8,098 bases of DNA from Patescibacteria group bacterium (GCA_017992655.1 JAGOOF010000025.1:1-8098), one strand, 5' to 3'; shown: positions 1-6,858, counted from the first letter of the stretch. Program-made: numbers and translations. The notes: generated by a model from the letters alone, not told the origin.

Positions 1-573
1 TTTGTTTTATCGAGTATTATTATGGCGCTTTTAGTAAGCGAGGTTGGAGGAAGAGCAACACGTTATTTGATCTACTTATGGCCTTTTTATGGTATTTTTA
101 TTGTTTTGGGCATAATGTCTATTTGGCCTAGAACGTGGGGGAAAATAACAACAGCATTATTTTTTATTGTAATGCTGGCAGGTTTGGGCAAGCATATTTA
201 TGCGTGCAACGAGGCAGTAAGCGTGCGGGAAATTGCCACGCTACTTATGCGTGAAGCGGGGTCACGAGATGCAATTTTAACAAAGGGGGCCTTCGCGGGC
301 GGAGAGTCAACGGCTCTTAAGTTTTACTTTAAAAAAGATGTTCCAGTATTTGATTATTTTAGTAACTATAAGCCTGGTTCATTAAAAGAGCAAATGCCGG
401 AGACAGAGCTATTTATTAACCAAGCGCTTAAAGCCTACGAGGTGGTTTGGTATTACGACTTTACTTATGGTAATTTTAAAGAAGAGGAGATTAACGGTGT
501 AGTTTTAGAAAATTTTGTGGGCCGGGACAAGGAAGAAAAAGAAATGGTTATTTACAAAATACTTAAGAAGTAA
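1..573 (+). CDS. 3' part of a polytopic membrane protein, probable PMT/GT39-like glycosyltransferase (5' end outside window)
   Basis: The frame is open from base 1 to the TAA at 571-573, and the seven codons before the first ATG (position 22) also encode hydrophobic residues, so this is most likely the C-terminal part of a larger gene and not a 183-aa protein. Counted from that ATG, a basic/aromatic turn (GRATRYLIYLWPFYGIF, about residues 10-26) begins a hydrophobic segment to about residue 33, a second segment spans about 39-57, and a soluble lysine/glutamate-rich tail of about 125 residues follows. An 'RY..YLWPF' turn followed by two membrane helices and a soluble C-terminal domain resembles the end of lipid-linked-sugar glycosyltransferases of the PMT/ArnT type. 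The catalytic N-terminal half is not visible, so this is a family-level guess. The GT4 gene starts 9 nt after its stop, which supports an envelope glycan role. Confidence 0.6.
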   Translation, partial: FVLSSIIMALLVSEVGGRATRYLIYLWPFYGIFIVLGIMSIWPRTWGKITTALFFIVMLAGLGKHIYACNEAVSVREIATLLMREAGSRDAILTKGAFAGGESTALKFYFKKDVPVFDYFSNYKPGSLKEQMPETELFINQALKAYEVVWYYDFTYGNFKEEEINGVVLENFVGRDKEEKEMVIYKILKK

Positions 574-582
574 GACATATAA

Positions 583-1737
583 ATGCTTAAAAACAAAAAA
601 ATCGCAATTGATGCCCGCTTTTTAGCAAGCCACCACGGCGGTTTTGCACGCTATAGCCAAGAACTAATTAAGGCTTTCCTGTCTTTAAAAAACGATGTGC
701 GCTGGGTGCTTATTGTGCGAGACGATGAAAAATTGCCGGAAGAAATAAAACAAATTATTAACCACGCCAGCGACAACGTAGAAGTTATTGGCACAACTAT
801 TACGCACTACACATGGCAAGAACAAACAGAGTTTTTAAAGCTGTTAAATAGCATAGACGCCGACTTAGTGCATTTTTTAAGCTTTAACCATCCCGTGTTT
901 TATAAAAAGCCCTTTATTGTTACCATTCACGATTTAACACTAGGGCAGTTTTCCAAAGACACCTCGTGGGTAAAAAGAAAGGCCTACGATTTTATTATGC
1001 AAAGAGCAGTAGAAAAATCTAAATCTATCTTTACGGTATCGGAATTTTCCCGCCTCGAAATCGCGCGCCATTATGGTGTTGGTTTATCGAAAATAAATGT
1101 TACTTACAACGGTATCGACCACAACCGTTTCTTCCCCATTAGCAACACGCGTAAACTACAACAGGTAACAAAGCAGTACAAAATTAGTGACCAGTTTATA
1201 CTTTATGTTGGACAGTGGGCGCACCATAAAAATTTACCTCGTTTGCTAGAGGCTTTTAAGGTAATTAACGACACGCTTGAGCATCGCAACAAATACCAGC
1301 TGGTGATTGTGGGTAAGCCGCGCCAGTATTATGAAAAAATCAGCAATCAAGTTAAGGAACTCGGGCTACGGGGAAGAGTAGTGTTGCCCGGCTTCGTGGA
1401 AGAAGAAGATTTGCCCACTCTCTACAATGCGGCACGTCTTTTCGCTTTCCCCTCGCTTTTAGAGGGCTTTGGTATTCCGCCTCTGGAAGCAATGGCGTGC
1501 GGTATTCCTGTGGTTAGTAGCAACGCCAGTAGTTTGCCGGAAGTACTCGGCAACGCGGCGCATTTTTTTGAGCCAGAAAAGGTGGAAAATATTGCGCGCG
1601 CACTGGTTGAAGGTTTAACGAACAGCCGTTTGCGAGAACGCTTGGTGAGCCGTGGCTTGAAGCAAGTGCAGAAATACGATTGGCAAGATACGGCTTTTAA
1701 AACCTTGCAAGGTTATGAAAAAGCCCTGAAGAAATAA
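583..1737 (+). CDS. GT4-family glycosyltransferase (GT-B fold)
   Basis: A 384-aa retaining glycosyltransferase of the GT4 type, which moves a sugar from a nucleotide-sugar donor to a glycan or lipid-linked acceptor at the inner face of the membrane. The N-terminal Rossmann half has the glycine-rich opening IDARFLASHHGGFARYSQEL (residues 9-28) and the TIHDLT motif (H116, D117). The linker carries YNGIDHNRF (175-183). The C-terminal half has YVGQWAHHKNLPRLLEAF (208-225, K216 a likely phosphate-binding lysine), LPGFVEEEDLPTLY, and the E-x7-E signature EGFGIPPLE (E294, E302) followed by AMACGIPVVSSNASSLPEV. Length is normal and no domain is missing. The sequence most resembles mannosyl/rhamnosyl-transferases of O-antigen or exopolysaccharide clusters, but the sugar cannot be read from sequence. 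The ATG sits 9 nt after the upstream stop without a clear Shine-Dalgarno, suggesting translational coupling. Palindromic repeats begin just after the stop. Confidence 0.93.
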   Translation: MLKNKKIAIDARFLASHHGGFARYSQELIKAFLSLKNDVRWVLIVRDDEKLPEEIKQIINHASDNVEVIGTTITHYTWQEQTEFLKLLNSIDADLVHFLSFNHPVFYKKPFIVTIHDLTLGQFSKDTSWVKRKAYDFIMQRAVEKSKSIFTVSEFSRLEIARHYGVGLSKINVTYNGIDHNRFFPISNTRKLQQVTKQYKISDQFILYVGQWAHHKNLPRLLEAFKVINDTLEHRNKYQLVIVGKPRQYYEKISNQVKELGLRGRVVLPGFVEEEDLPTLYNAARLFAFPSLLEGFGIPPLEAMACGIPVVSSNASSLPEVLGNAAHFFEPEKVENIARALVEGLTNSRLRERLVSRGLKQVQKYDWQDTAFKTLQGYEKALKK

Positions 1738-1815
1738 TATTATCGTTCGATTTTTACTGTTCGAGGAGTAGGTTTTCTGTTCGAGAGAACGCGCTAAGTG
1801 GGGCAAGCTATCTTA

Positions 1816-1900
1816 TTACTGTTCGAGGAATGGAATGACGAGAACTAAAGACCGTAAGCTACATCCTTTTACGATAGTTCTCACTCCGTTCGAACAGTAA
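1816..1900. repeat. Palindromic repeat unit 1
   Basis: Left arm TTACTGTTCGAG, inner arm CGAGAACTA, spacer with its own stem CGTAA/TTACG, inner arm TAGTTCTC, right arm CCGTTCGAACAGTAA. The left part is shortened because it lacks the ACGCGAAGCGT hairpin. Its right arm (1875-1903 with flank) is the closest uninterrupted match to the site into which the IS110 element inserted. Confidence 0.85.
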
Positions 1901-1903
1901 AGA
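1875..1903. other. Intact paralogue of the IS110 target (empty site)
   Basis: This uninterrupted arm equals the joined flanks of the IS (6826-6844 + 8089-8098) except for one C/G change. It contains the full CGTTCGAACAGTAAAG core that the bridge RNA guides specify, so it shows the pre-insertion state and is itself a candidate target. Confidence 0.8.
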
Positions 1904-1936
1904 GAATAGTTCTCGCTTTGCTCGAACAGTAAAATC

Positions 1937-2033
1937 TTATTGTTCGAGAGAACTACGCGAAGCGTCATCTCGAGAACTAAGAACCATCAGTTGGTATCTA
2001 GACGTGGTAGTTCTCACTTCGTTCGAACAGTAT
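1937..2033. repeat. Palindromic repeat unit 2
   Basis: A complete unit with left arm TTATTGTTCGAGAG, hairpin ACGCGAAGCGT, inner arm CTCGAGAACTA, spacer with ACCA and TGGT flanking its loop, inner arm TAGTTCTCACTTC, right arm GTTCGAACAGTA. It is almost identical to the unit at 2314-2410 (one A/G difference), including its spacer. Confidence 0.87.
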
Positions 2034-2077
2034 TTGAGGCTATGGGTAGTTCTCACTGTGTTCGAACAGTAAAGGAC

Positions 2078-2165
2078 TTATCGTTCGAGGGGTAATCCCC
2101 GAGAACTATTCCCGTTAGTATCACATCAGACGAAATGATAGTTCTCGCTTTCGCTCGAACAGTAA
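2078..2165. repeat. Palindromic repeat unit 3
   Basis: Left arm TTATCGTTCGAG, then a GGGG-TAAT-CCCC hairpin (2089-2100) in place of the usual ACGCGAAGCGT hairpin, inner arm CGAGAACTA, spacer containing GTATCACATCAGACGAAA, inner arm TAGTTCTCGCTTTC, right arm GCTCGAACAGTAA. The spacer is shared with the IS-interrupted unit at 6752-6844. Confidence 0.83.
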
Positions 2166-2200
2166 GAGAGGTCATGGATAGTACTCACTCCGTTCGTTTT

Positions 2201-2307
2201 TTATTGTTCGAGAGAACTACGCGAAGCGTAAAGCGAAGTGCCATCTCGAGAACTATTTACCGTCATTCTTGTACTGACGTGATAGTTCTCGCTTTGCTCG
2301 AACAGTA
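2201..2307. repeat. Palindromic repeat unit 4
   Basis: Left arm TTATTGTTCGAGAG, an expanded inner segment in which the GCGAAG motif appears twice (2221-2240), inner arm CTCGAGAACTA, spacer with stem CGTCA/TGACG, inner arm TAGTTCTCGCTTT, right arm GCTCGAACAGTAA. It lies directly after a broken arm that ends at GTTCG (2196). Confidence 0.85.
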
Positions 2308-2313
2308 AAGTTT

Positions 2314-2410
2314 TTATTGTTCGAGAGAACTGCGCGAAGCGTCATCTCGAGAACTAAGAACCATCAGTTGGTATCTAGACGTGGTAGTTCTCACTTCGTT
2401 CGAACAGTAT
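2314..2410. repeat. Palindromic repeat unit 5 (near-identical to unit 2)
   Basis: It repeats unit 2 at a distance of 377 bp with a single A/G change in the left half. The flanking solo arms match too, so a block of about 155 bp was duplicated (1907-2060 and 2283-2439). Confidence 0.87.
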
Positions 2411-2441
2411 TGGAGGCTACGGATAGTTCTCACTCTGTTCG

Positions 2442-2494
2442 GGAGCCCCGCTGAGCGGGGCAAGCCTGCGATCCGTGTTGAGCTTGTCGAAATA
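2442..2494. repeat. Foreign 53-bp segment splitting a repeat arm, with a GC-rich hairpin
   Basis: An expected right arm (CTCTGTTCG + AACAGTAA) is split after GTTCG at 2441 and resumes as CGAACAGTAA at 2495. The inserted segment holds a perfect hairpin GCCCCGC-TGA-GCGGGGC (2445-2461) and the sequence TTGAGCTTGTCGAAA (2478-2492), which resembles the TTCGACAAGCTCA motif that I recall as a dispersed repeat in unrelated bacterial genomes (recollection, not verified here). The hairpin has no T-run, so I do not call it a terminator. Confidence 0.55.
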
Positions 2495-2510
2495 CGAACA
2501 GTAATGGGAC

Positions 2511-2622
2511 TGTTGCAATGAGCAAAAATCTATAGTGCAGGCTTGCTTTTTATGGATAAATAAGTTATTTATTAGATAATAAGAAAAATAAATAATAACA
2601 TCATTGAGTATTTTGGAGGCTA
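2511..2622 (+). promoter_or_regulatory. hppA: AT-rich leader upstream of hppA (probable promoter region)
   Basis: Between the last repeat and the hppA start the DNA turns AT-rich, with several TATAGT/GATAAT-like hexamers (2531-2536, 2575-2580). I could not pair any of them convincingly with a -35 box at 16-18 bp, so the exact promoter is not called. Since the upstream genes are separated by the repeat cluster, hppA most likely begins its own transcript here. Confidence 0.35.
2615..2619 (+). promoter_or_regulatory. hppA: Shine-Dalgarno of hppA, unusually close to the start
   Basis: GGAGG lies only 3 nt before the ATG at 2623, tighter than the usual 5-9 nt. No better in-frame start fits the hydrophobic N-terminus MSNNLIIWLALGAG, so I keep this start. 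Confidence 0.6.
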
Positions 2623-4632
2623 ATGTCTAACAACCTTATTATTTGGCTGGCTTTAGGAGCCGGCGTTCTATCCATTATTTATGGTGGTATACTTATTGCC
2701 TGGATTATGCGCAAAAGCGCTGGTAACGAAAAAATGCAAGAAATAGCCCTCGCCATTCAACAAGGGGCCGCTGCCTATTTGGGCAAGCAAACTCAAGCCG
2801 TTGCTGTGGTAGCGGTGGTGATTGGCACGCTCTTATGGTGGCAGCTAGGGATAATGACTGCCGCTGGCTTTATTGTGGGCGCGGTTTTATCGGCGCTTGC
2901 GGGCTACGTTGGTATGACGGTTGCGGTACGAGCGAATGTAAGAACAGCCGAGGGGGCGCGCAAAGGTTTAGCTTCTGCCTTTGGCATCGCTTTCCGTGGG
3001 GGAGCAGTAACTGGCTTGTTGGTAGTGGGTTTAGGTATTATCGGTGTAGCAGGCCTATATTTGCTAACAAAAGATATTTCTGCGCTCGTTGCGTTGGGTT
3101 TTGGCGGCTCACTTATTTCGGTGTTTGCTCGTTTAGGGGGTGGTATCTTTACTAAAGCGGCGGACGTTGGTGCTGACTTGGTGGGGAAGGTAGAGGCAGG
3201 TATTCCCGAAGATGACCCAAGAAACCCGGCAGTAATTGCCGATAACGTTGGTGATAATGTAGGTGATGACGCGGGCATGGCTGCTGATCTTTTTGAAACC
3301 TATGTCGTAACCGCGGTTGCTATGATGCTTTTAGGCTCTATTATTTTCGACTCAGAAGCGTTAGTTGTTTTCCCTCTCGCACTGGGAGCAATTGCAATTG
3401 TTGCTAGCATTGTCGGCACCTTTTTCGTCCGTGCCACAGCAAAAACTCGCAACATAATGGCACCTCTTTATACTGGCCTAACCGTAAGTGCATTACTCGC
3501 GGCGGTTGGGTTTTGGTTTGTAACGAGCAATGTTATCGGCGCAGTTACATCTTTACCATTTACTACTTTAGAGCTCTTTCTGGCAAGCATGATCGGGATC
3601 GTGGTTACCGCTTTAATGGTGGTGATAACAGAATACTTTACTAGCGGTAAGTTCGGGCCTGTTAAAAGCATTGCAAAAGCGAGTACAACTGGCCACGGTA
3701 CTAATATTATTGCCGGCCTTGCCGTAGGCATGAAATCCACAGCACTGCCAGTAATTGTAATTGCCTCTGGTATTGGCATTGCGTTTGCATTAGCCGGCCT
3801 TTACGGTATTGCCGCTGCCGCTTTTGCCATGCTTTCTATGACAGGCATTATTATTGCCATAGATGCTTTTGGACCCATTACCGATAACGCAGGGGGAATT
3901 GCGGAAATGGCGGAATTGCCAAAAAGCGTGCGCGACAAAGTAACTGACCCGCTCGATGCGGTTGGTAACACGACAAAGGCAGTAACTAAGGGCTATGCAA
4001 TTGCTTCTGCTGGTTTGGCGGCCATGGTATTGTTTGCTGCCTATATTGAAGAGCTCACGGCAAGAGGAGCGGAAATGGAATTTAACTTGACTGACCCCAA
4101 TGTTATTATTGGCCTGTTTATTGGTGGTCTATTGCCTTATTTGTTCGGCGCTATGAGTATGGAAGCGGTAGGCAAAGCAGCAGGTGCGGTGGTAGAAGAA
4201 GTAAGGCGCCAGTTCAAAGCCATTAAAGGCATTATGGAAGGCAAAGCAAAACCCGATTATTCGAAAGCAGTCGCCATTGTAACATCGGCGGCTCTTAAGC
4301 AAATGATCGTGCCAGCCCTTTTGCCGGTGCTTGCGCCAATTTTGGTGGGCGTAGTGCTTGGCCCGGTTGCCTTAGGTGGTATGCTCGTAGGGGCGATTGT
4401 TACAGGCCTATTTGTGGCAATTTCTATGACCGCAGGAGGAGCGGCTTGGGATAATGCGAAAAAGCATATAGAAGAGGGTCAATATGGTGGTAAAGGATCT
4501 TTTGCGCACCAAGCAGCAGTTACCGGTGATACGGTGGGCGACCCCTACAAAGACACTGCTGGCCCCGCCATCAACCCCATGATCAAGATTCTTAACATTG
4601 TAGCTCTTATTATTATTCCGTTTATAATTTAG
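2623..4632 (+). CDS. hppA: K+-independent proton-translocating membrane pyrophosphatase
   Basis: A 669-aa membrane pyrophosphatase that hydrolyses cytoplasmic PPi to two phosphates and pumps H+ across the membrane. It is almost entirely hydrophobic, in line with the family's 15-17 helices, and its length is typical. Catalytic loops are complete: DVGADLVGKVEAGIPEDDPR from D181, the acidic Mg-PPi site DNVGDNVGDDAGMAADLFE (D207, D211, D215, D216), and the C-terminal AWDNAKK and GDTVGDPYKDTAGP motifs. The type-defining stretch GNTTKAVTKG (448-457) has Lys452 and Thr455. In this family Lys at the first position and Thr at the second mark K+-independent enzymes, whereas Ala at these positions marks K+-dependent ones. 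All characterised K+-independent members pump H+. It is first gene of an operon: the next gene starts 14 nt after its TAG. In fermentative or reduced genomes it would recycle biosynthetic PPi into a proton gradient. Confidence 0.97.
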   Translation: MSNNLIIWLALGAGVLSIIYGGILIAWIMRKSAGNEKMQEIALAIQQGAAAYLGKQTQAVAVVAVVIGTLLWWQLGIMTAAGFIVGAVLSALAGYVGMTVAVRANVRTAEGARKGLASAFGIAFRGGAVTGLLVVGLGIIGVAGLYLLTKDISALVALGFGGSLISVFARLGGGIFTKAADVGADLVGKVEAGIPEDDPRNPAVIADNVGDNVGDDAGMAADLFETYVVTAVAMMLLGSIIFDSEALVVFPLALGAIAIVASIVGTFFVRATAKTRNIMAPLYTGLTVSALLAAVGFWFVTSNVIGAVTSLPFTTLELFLASMIGIVVTALMVVITEYFTSGKFGPVKSIAKASTTGHGTNIIAGLAVGMKSTALPVIVIASGIGIAFALAGLYGIAAAAFAMLSMTGIIIAIDAFGPITDNAGGIAEMAELPKSVRDKVTDPLDAVGNTTKAVTKGYAIASAGLAAMVLFAAYIEELTARGAEMEFNLTDPNVIIGLFIGGLLPYLFGAMSMEAVGKAAGAVVEEVRRQFKAIKGIMEGKAKPDYSKAVAIVTSAALKQMIVPALLPVLAPILVGVVLGPVALGGMLVGAIVTGLFVAISMTAGGAAWDNAKKHIEEGQYGGKGSFAHQAAVTGDTVGDPYKDTAGPAINPMIKILNIVALIIIPFII

Positions 4633-4646
4633 TGTAAGGTTATATT

Positions 4647-4895
4647 GTGGCAGAATTCACGGCGATTGTTCGCCGTATAGAAGAAAAAAAGGTGATACTG
4701 GAAACAGAAATAGGCAAAGAAGCTGTTTTGCCCGTAGGGCTTGTGCCCGGTATTGCGCAAGTAGAACAAAAACTATACATTGAAGTGATTGATGAAAAGA
4801 GCCATGAAGCGCGAGCGAAAAACCTTGCTCAAGCTTTGTTAAAAGAGATTTTAGGCGATGGTAAAGAGCAGGGCTCACGCCCCGAAAAGGAATAG
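4647..4895 (+). CDS. Small conserved-looking protein of unknown function (82 aa)
   Basis: I do not recognise a named family. The first about 50 residues alternate hydrophobic and charged residues as in a small beta-barrel (TAIVRRIEEKKVILET, EAVLPVGLVPG, QKLYIEVID). A charged amphipathic helix ARAKNLAQALLKEIL follows (about residues 56-70), then a polar tail. It has no signal peptide, membrane helix or cysteines, so it is probably cytoplasmic. The pattern recalls short 'DUF3006-like' proteins, a weak suggestion. The start is GTG, supported by TAAGGT 7 nt upstream (4635-4640) and by the 14-nt gap from hppA. Its 3' end overlaps the VanW gene by 38 nt in another frame, which indicates translational coupling and supports it being a real gene. 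Confidence 0.75.
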   Translation: MAEFTAIVRRIEEKKVILETEIGKEAVLPVGLVPGIAQVEQKLYIEVIDEKSHEARAKNLAQALLKEILGDGKEQGSRPEKE

Positions 4896-6687
4896 AAAAA
4901 GCTTAAAAATAGTGCGTAGCACTGGGCTAAAAATTGGTGCTCTTTTGGCGGTGTTTGTTCTTCTGGCTGGCTTTGCGGGTTACGCCTATGCGTATCGTGA
5001 AAAGGTGTTGCCCAATGTATTTTTGGGAGACATTAACCTTAGCGGGCTTAGCTACGAAGAAGCGCAAAACAAAATTAACGTGGCCAGCAAAGAAGCGACA
5101 GAGGATAAAGTTGTTCTCCACATTGGCGAAAAAATTTTGGAAGAAGAAGCGAGTACCTTGGGTTTGGAATACGATACCGAGAGTTCTTTTTTAGAGGCAT
5201 GGCAATTTGGCCATAGTGGCAGTTTTGGAAACTGTGTAAGGCAAAAAATACGTGCTCTTTTCAGGCGCAGTTACTTTTTTCCCCGCATTAGTGGTGATTT
5301 AACGAAAGTTGATAGTTGGCTAGAAAAAGTCGCGCTTGAAGTTGATGACCCTGTGCAGAATGCAAACCTAGAGGTGCGCGATGGTAATGCCTATATTATT
5401 GAGCCAGAAAACGGGGCGGAAATTAATAAAAAAGATATTAGAAAAAGAATTCTCGATGGTTTTTATCGTTTTAGCGCGCCAGATTTAATGGTGGAACCAG
5501 AGGTTACATACCCCCAAGTAACAAGCGATGATGCCCGTAACTTAAGCGAAAAGGCGATTAGCTTAACGGGAAAGCAGTTTAACTTAAGCATAGAGAGTAA
5601 AGGTTTTGTTTTTTACCCCAACGTTTTAGGGAAGTGGATCAAGTTGGTTAACGATAGCGACGCAGGGCCACGTATTACTTTTGACGAGGGGAAAGTTCGA
5701 GCTTATATTGAATCCAACATTGTGTCTAAGGTAGCTAGCGCGCCAAAAGATGCAAAATTTTCTTTTGCAAATGGCACAATCCAACTTTTACAGCCATCTG
5801 TTGCCGGCAAAAACTTAAACATTGAAAAAGGCGCGCGCGCCATTGCGGAAGAGCTACAAAAAGAAGAGCGTACATCTCCTTTTAAGCTGGAAATGGAAAG
5901 TGTAAGCGCGAAAATTAACGAAGAGCTGGTAAGAAATGTGGGCCGTTATGGCATTAAGGAACTTATTGGGAGCGCAACCACTAGTTTTGGTGGTAGTTCT
6001 AGTAGCCGTGTCCATAATATTAGAACAGGGGCGCAGTTTATAAACGGTATTGTTCTTCCTCCCGGCGAAGAATTTTCTACCATTAAACACTTAGGATCAA
6101 TTGACGGGGCAAGTGGCTACCTGCAAGAGCTGGTAATAAAAGAAGATAGAACAGTGCCAGAATTTGGTGGTGGGCTCTGCCAGGTATCGACTACCCTTTT
6201 TAGGGCGGCAATGGATTCTGGGCTTAAAATTACGGAAAGGCACAACCATTCCTACCGTGTTTCTTACTACGAACCACCGGTGGGGATGGACGCTACTATT
6301 TATTCTCCGAAGCCAGATTTGCGCTTTGTTAATAACACGTCCCACCATATTTTAATTCAATCTGCGGTATCGGGGCGCAGTGTAACGTTTAACTTTTACG
6401 GTACGAAAGATGGGCGAAGGGTGGAAATTAGTAACCCCGAAATTTATGCCGTTAGCGAACCAGGGGAAATAATTTATGTTGATGACCCTACTATGGAGCC
6501 GGGGACGGAAAGATATTTAGAAAGGGCGCATGCTGGGGCGAAAACAGTATTTTACTACAAGGTTTTTGGTGGCGATGGAAGTTTGAAATTGGAGCAAACC
6601 TTTCGTTCTAACTATGTTGCGTGGCCTGCGCGTATTGCGCGGGGGCCAGAGAAGCCACCCGAGCAGGTGGAGCAACCTCCACAGTAA
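4858..6687 (+). CDS. VanW-family membrane-anchored cell-wall protein with peptidoglycan-binding-like repeats
   Basis: A 609-aa protein with a basic N-terminus, one membrane anchor (about residues 25-46) and a large extracytoplasmic part. After the anchor, NVFLGDINLSGLSYEEAQNKI (about 53-73) begins a domain of the type found before VanW domains in YoaR-like proteins (PG_binding_4-like). A second similar module follows around residues 225-350. The VanW domain covers about 362-535, with GSATTSFGGSSSSRVHNI, NGIVLPPGEEFS and the signature PEFGGGLCQVSTTLF (434-448, single Cys441). VanW proteins are linked to the cell envelope and co-occur with vancomycin-resistance clusters in some bacteria, but no biochemical activity is established and no van genes are here. 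The C-terminus is a short proline/glutamate tail. The ATG overlaps the upstream gene by 38 nt. The only later option is GTG 4912, which lacks a nearby ribosome site and would remove basic residues. Confidence 0.92.
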   Translation: MVKSRAHAPKRNRKSLKIVRSTGLKIGALLAVFVLLAGFAGYAYAYREKVLPNVFLGDINLSGLSYEEAQNKINVASKEATEDKVVLHIGEKILEEEASTLGLEYDTESSFLEAWQFGHSGSFGNCVRQKIRALFRRSYFFPRISGDLTKVDSWLEKVALEVDDPVQNANLEVRDGNAYIIEPENGAEINKKDIRKRILDGFYRFSAPDLMVEPEVTYPQVTSDDARNLSEKAISLTGKQFNLSIESKGFVFYPNVLGKWIKLVNDSDAGPRITFDEGKVRAYIESNIVSKVASAPKDAKFSFANGTIQLLQPSVAGKNLNIEKGARAIAEELQKEERTSPFKLEMESVSAKINEELVRNVGRYGIKELIGSATTSFGGSSSSRVHNIRTGAQFINGIVLPPGEEFSTIKHLGSIDGASGYLQELVIKEDRTVPEFGGGLCQVSTTLFRAAMDSGLKITERHNHSYRVSYYEPPVGMDATIYSPKPDLRFVNNTSHHILIQSAVSGRSVTFNFYGTKDGRRVEISNPEIYAVSEPGEIIYVDDPTMEPGTERYLERAHAGAKTVFYYKVFGGDGSLKLEQTFRSNYVAWPARIARGPEKPPEQVEQPPQ

Positions 6688-6844
6688 GGGGTCTGTGGAT
6701 AGTTCTCATTGCATTCGAACAGTAGGGGGACTATCGTTCGAGGTGTAGGTTTTACTATTCGAGAGAACTACGCGAAGTGCCATCTCGAGAACTATTTACC
6801 GCCGGTATCACATCAGACGAAAGAATAGTTCTCACTGCGTTCGA
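6688..6844. repeat. Second patch of the palindromic repeat family, downstream of the VanW gene
   Basis: It contains a solo right arm (6702-6725, TTCGAACAGTA), a left-arm fragment at 6733-6751 that closely matches 1755-1774, and a nearly full unit from 6752 with arm TTACTATTCGAGAG, hairpin ACGCGAAGTG, inner arm CTCGAGAACTA, spacer GTATCACATCAGACGAAA, inner arm TAGTTCTCACTGC and half of the right arm, GTTCGA. The other half of that arm is at 8088-8098, beyond the insertion sequence. The position just after a gene's stop matches the first cluster. Confidence 0.88.
6826..6844. repeat. Left half of the interrupted IS110 target site (repeat unit 6)
   Basis: TAGTTCTCACTGCGTTCGA stops here at the IS boundary. 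Joined to the sequence from 8089 it gives a repeat arm that matches the intact arm at 1875-1903 in 28 of 29 positions. One A is shared between the two sides, so there is at most a 1-nt duplication. Confidence 0.87.
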
Positions 6845-6858
6845 GACCTAGAATGTGT

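Larger units (their letters stand above)
1741..2510. repeat. Cluster of palindromic intergenic repeats (five full units plus solo arms)
   Basis: This gene-free stretch is nearly filled by one repeat family. A full unit runs: left arm T(T)A(C/T)TGTTCGAG, a short hairpin such as ACGCGAAGCGT, inner arm CTCGAGAACTA, a variable spacer of about 30-40 nt, inner arm TAGTTCTC, a short C(A/G)CT-rich linker, right arm (G/C)TTCGAACAGTA or CTCGAACAGTA. Left and right arms are complementary, so each unit can form a long hairpin or cruciform. Units are at 1816-1900, 1937-2033, 2078-2165, 2201-2307 and 2314-2410. Solo right arms lie at 1907-1934 and 2047-2074, and broken arms at 2179-2196 and 2423-2441. Left-arm fragments lie at 1741-1793. 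The organisation is REP/MITE-like. No ORF here looks real. The same family recurs at 6702-6844. Confidence 0.9.

Noticed and set aside
1615..1806. 63-aa minus-strand ORF over the GT4 3' end
   Set aside because: It lies mostly antisense to the conserved end of the glycosyltransferase and continues into repeats, with no ribosome site or recognisable motif.
1741..2440. CRISPR array
   Set aside because: Repeats are long interrupted palindromes of unequal length with both orientations, spacers are partly shared between units, and no cas gene is present.
2445..2461. Rho-independent terminator (GCCCCGC-TGA-GCGGGGC hairpin)
   Set aside because: A strong stem, but followed by CAAGCCTGCG on the plus strand and preceded by TCCCGAAC-like sequence on the other, with no T-run on either side. 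It is also 700 bp from the nearest upstream gene.
2835..3779. Overlapping ORFs in other frames within hppA (2835-3155 plus, 2904-3278 and 3468-3779 minus)
   Set aside because: Out-of-frame shadows of a highly conserved gene, with compositions explained by its glycine/alanine codons.
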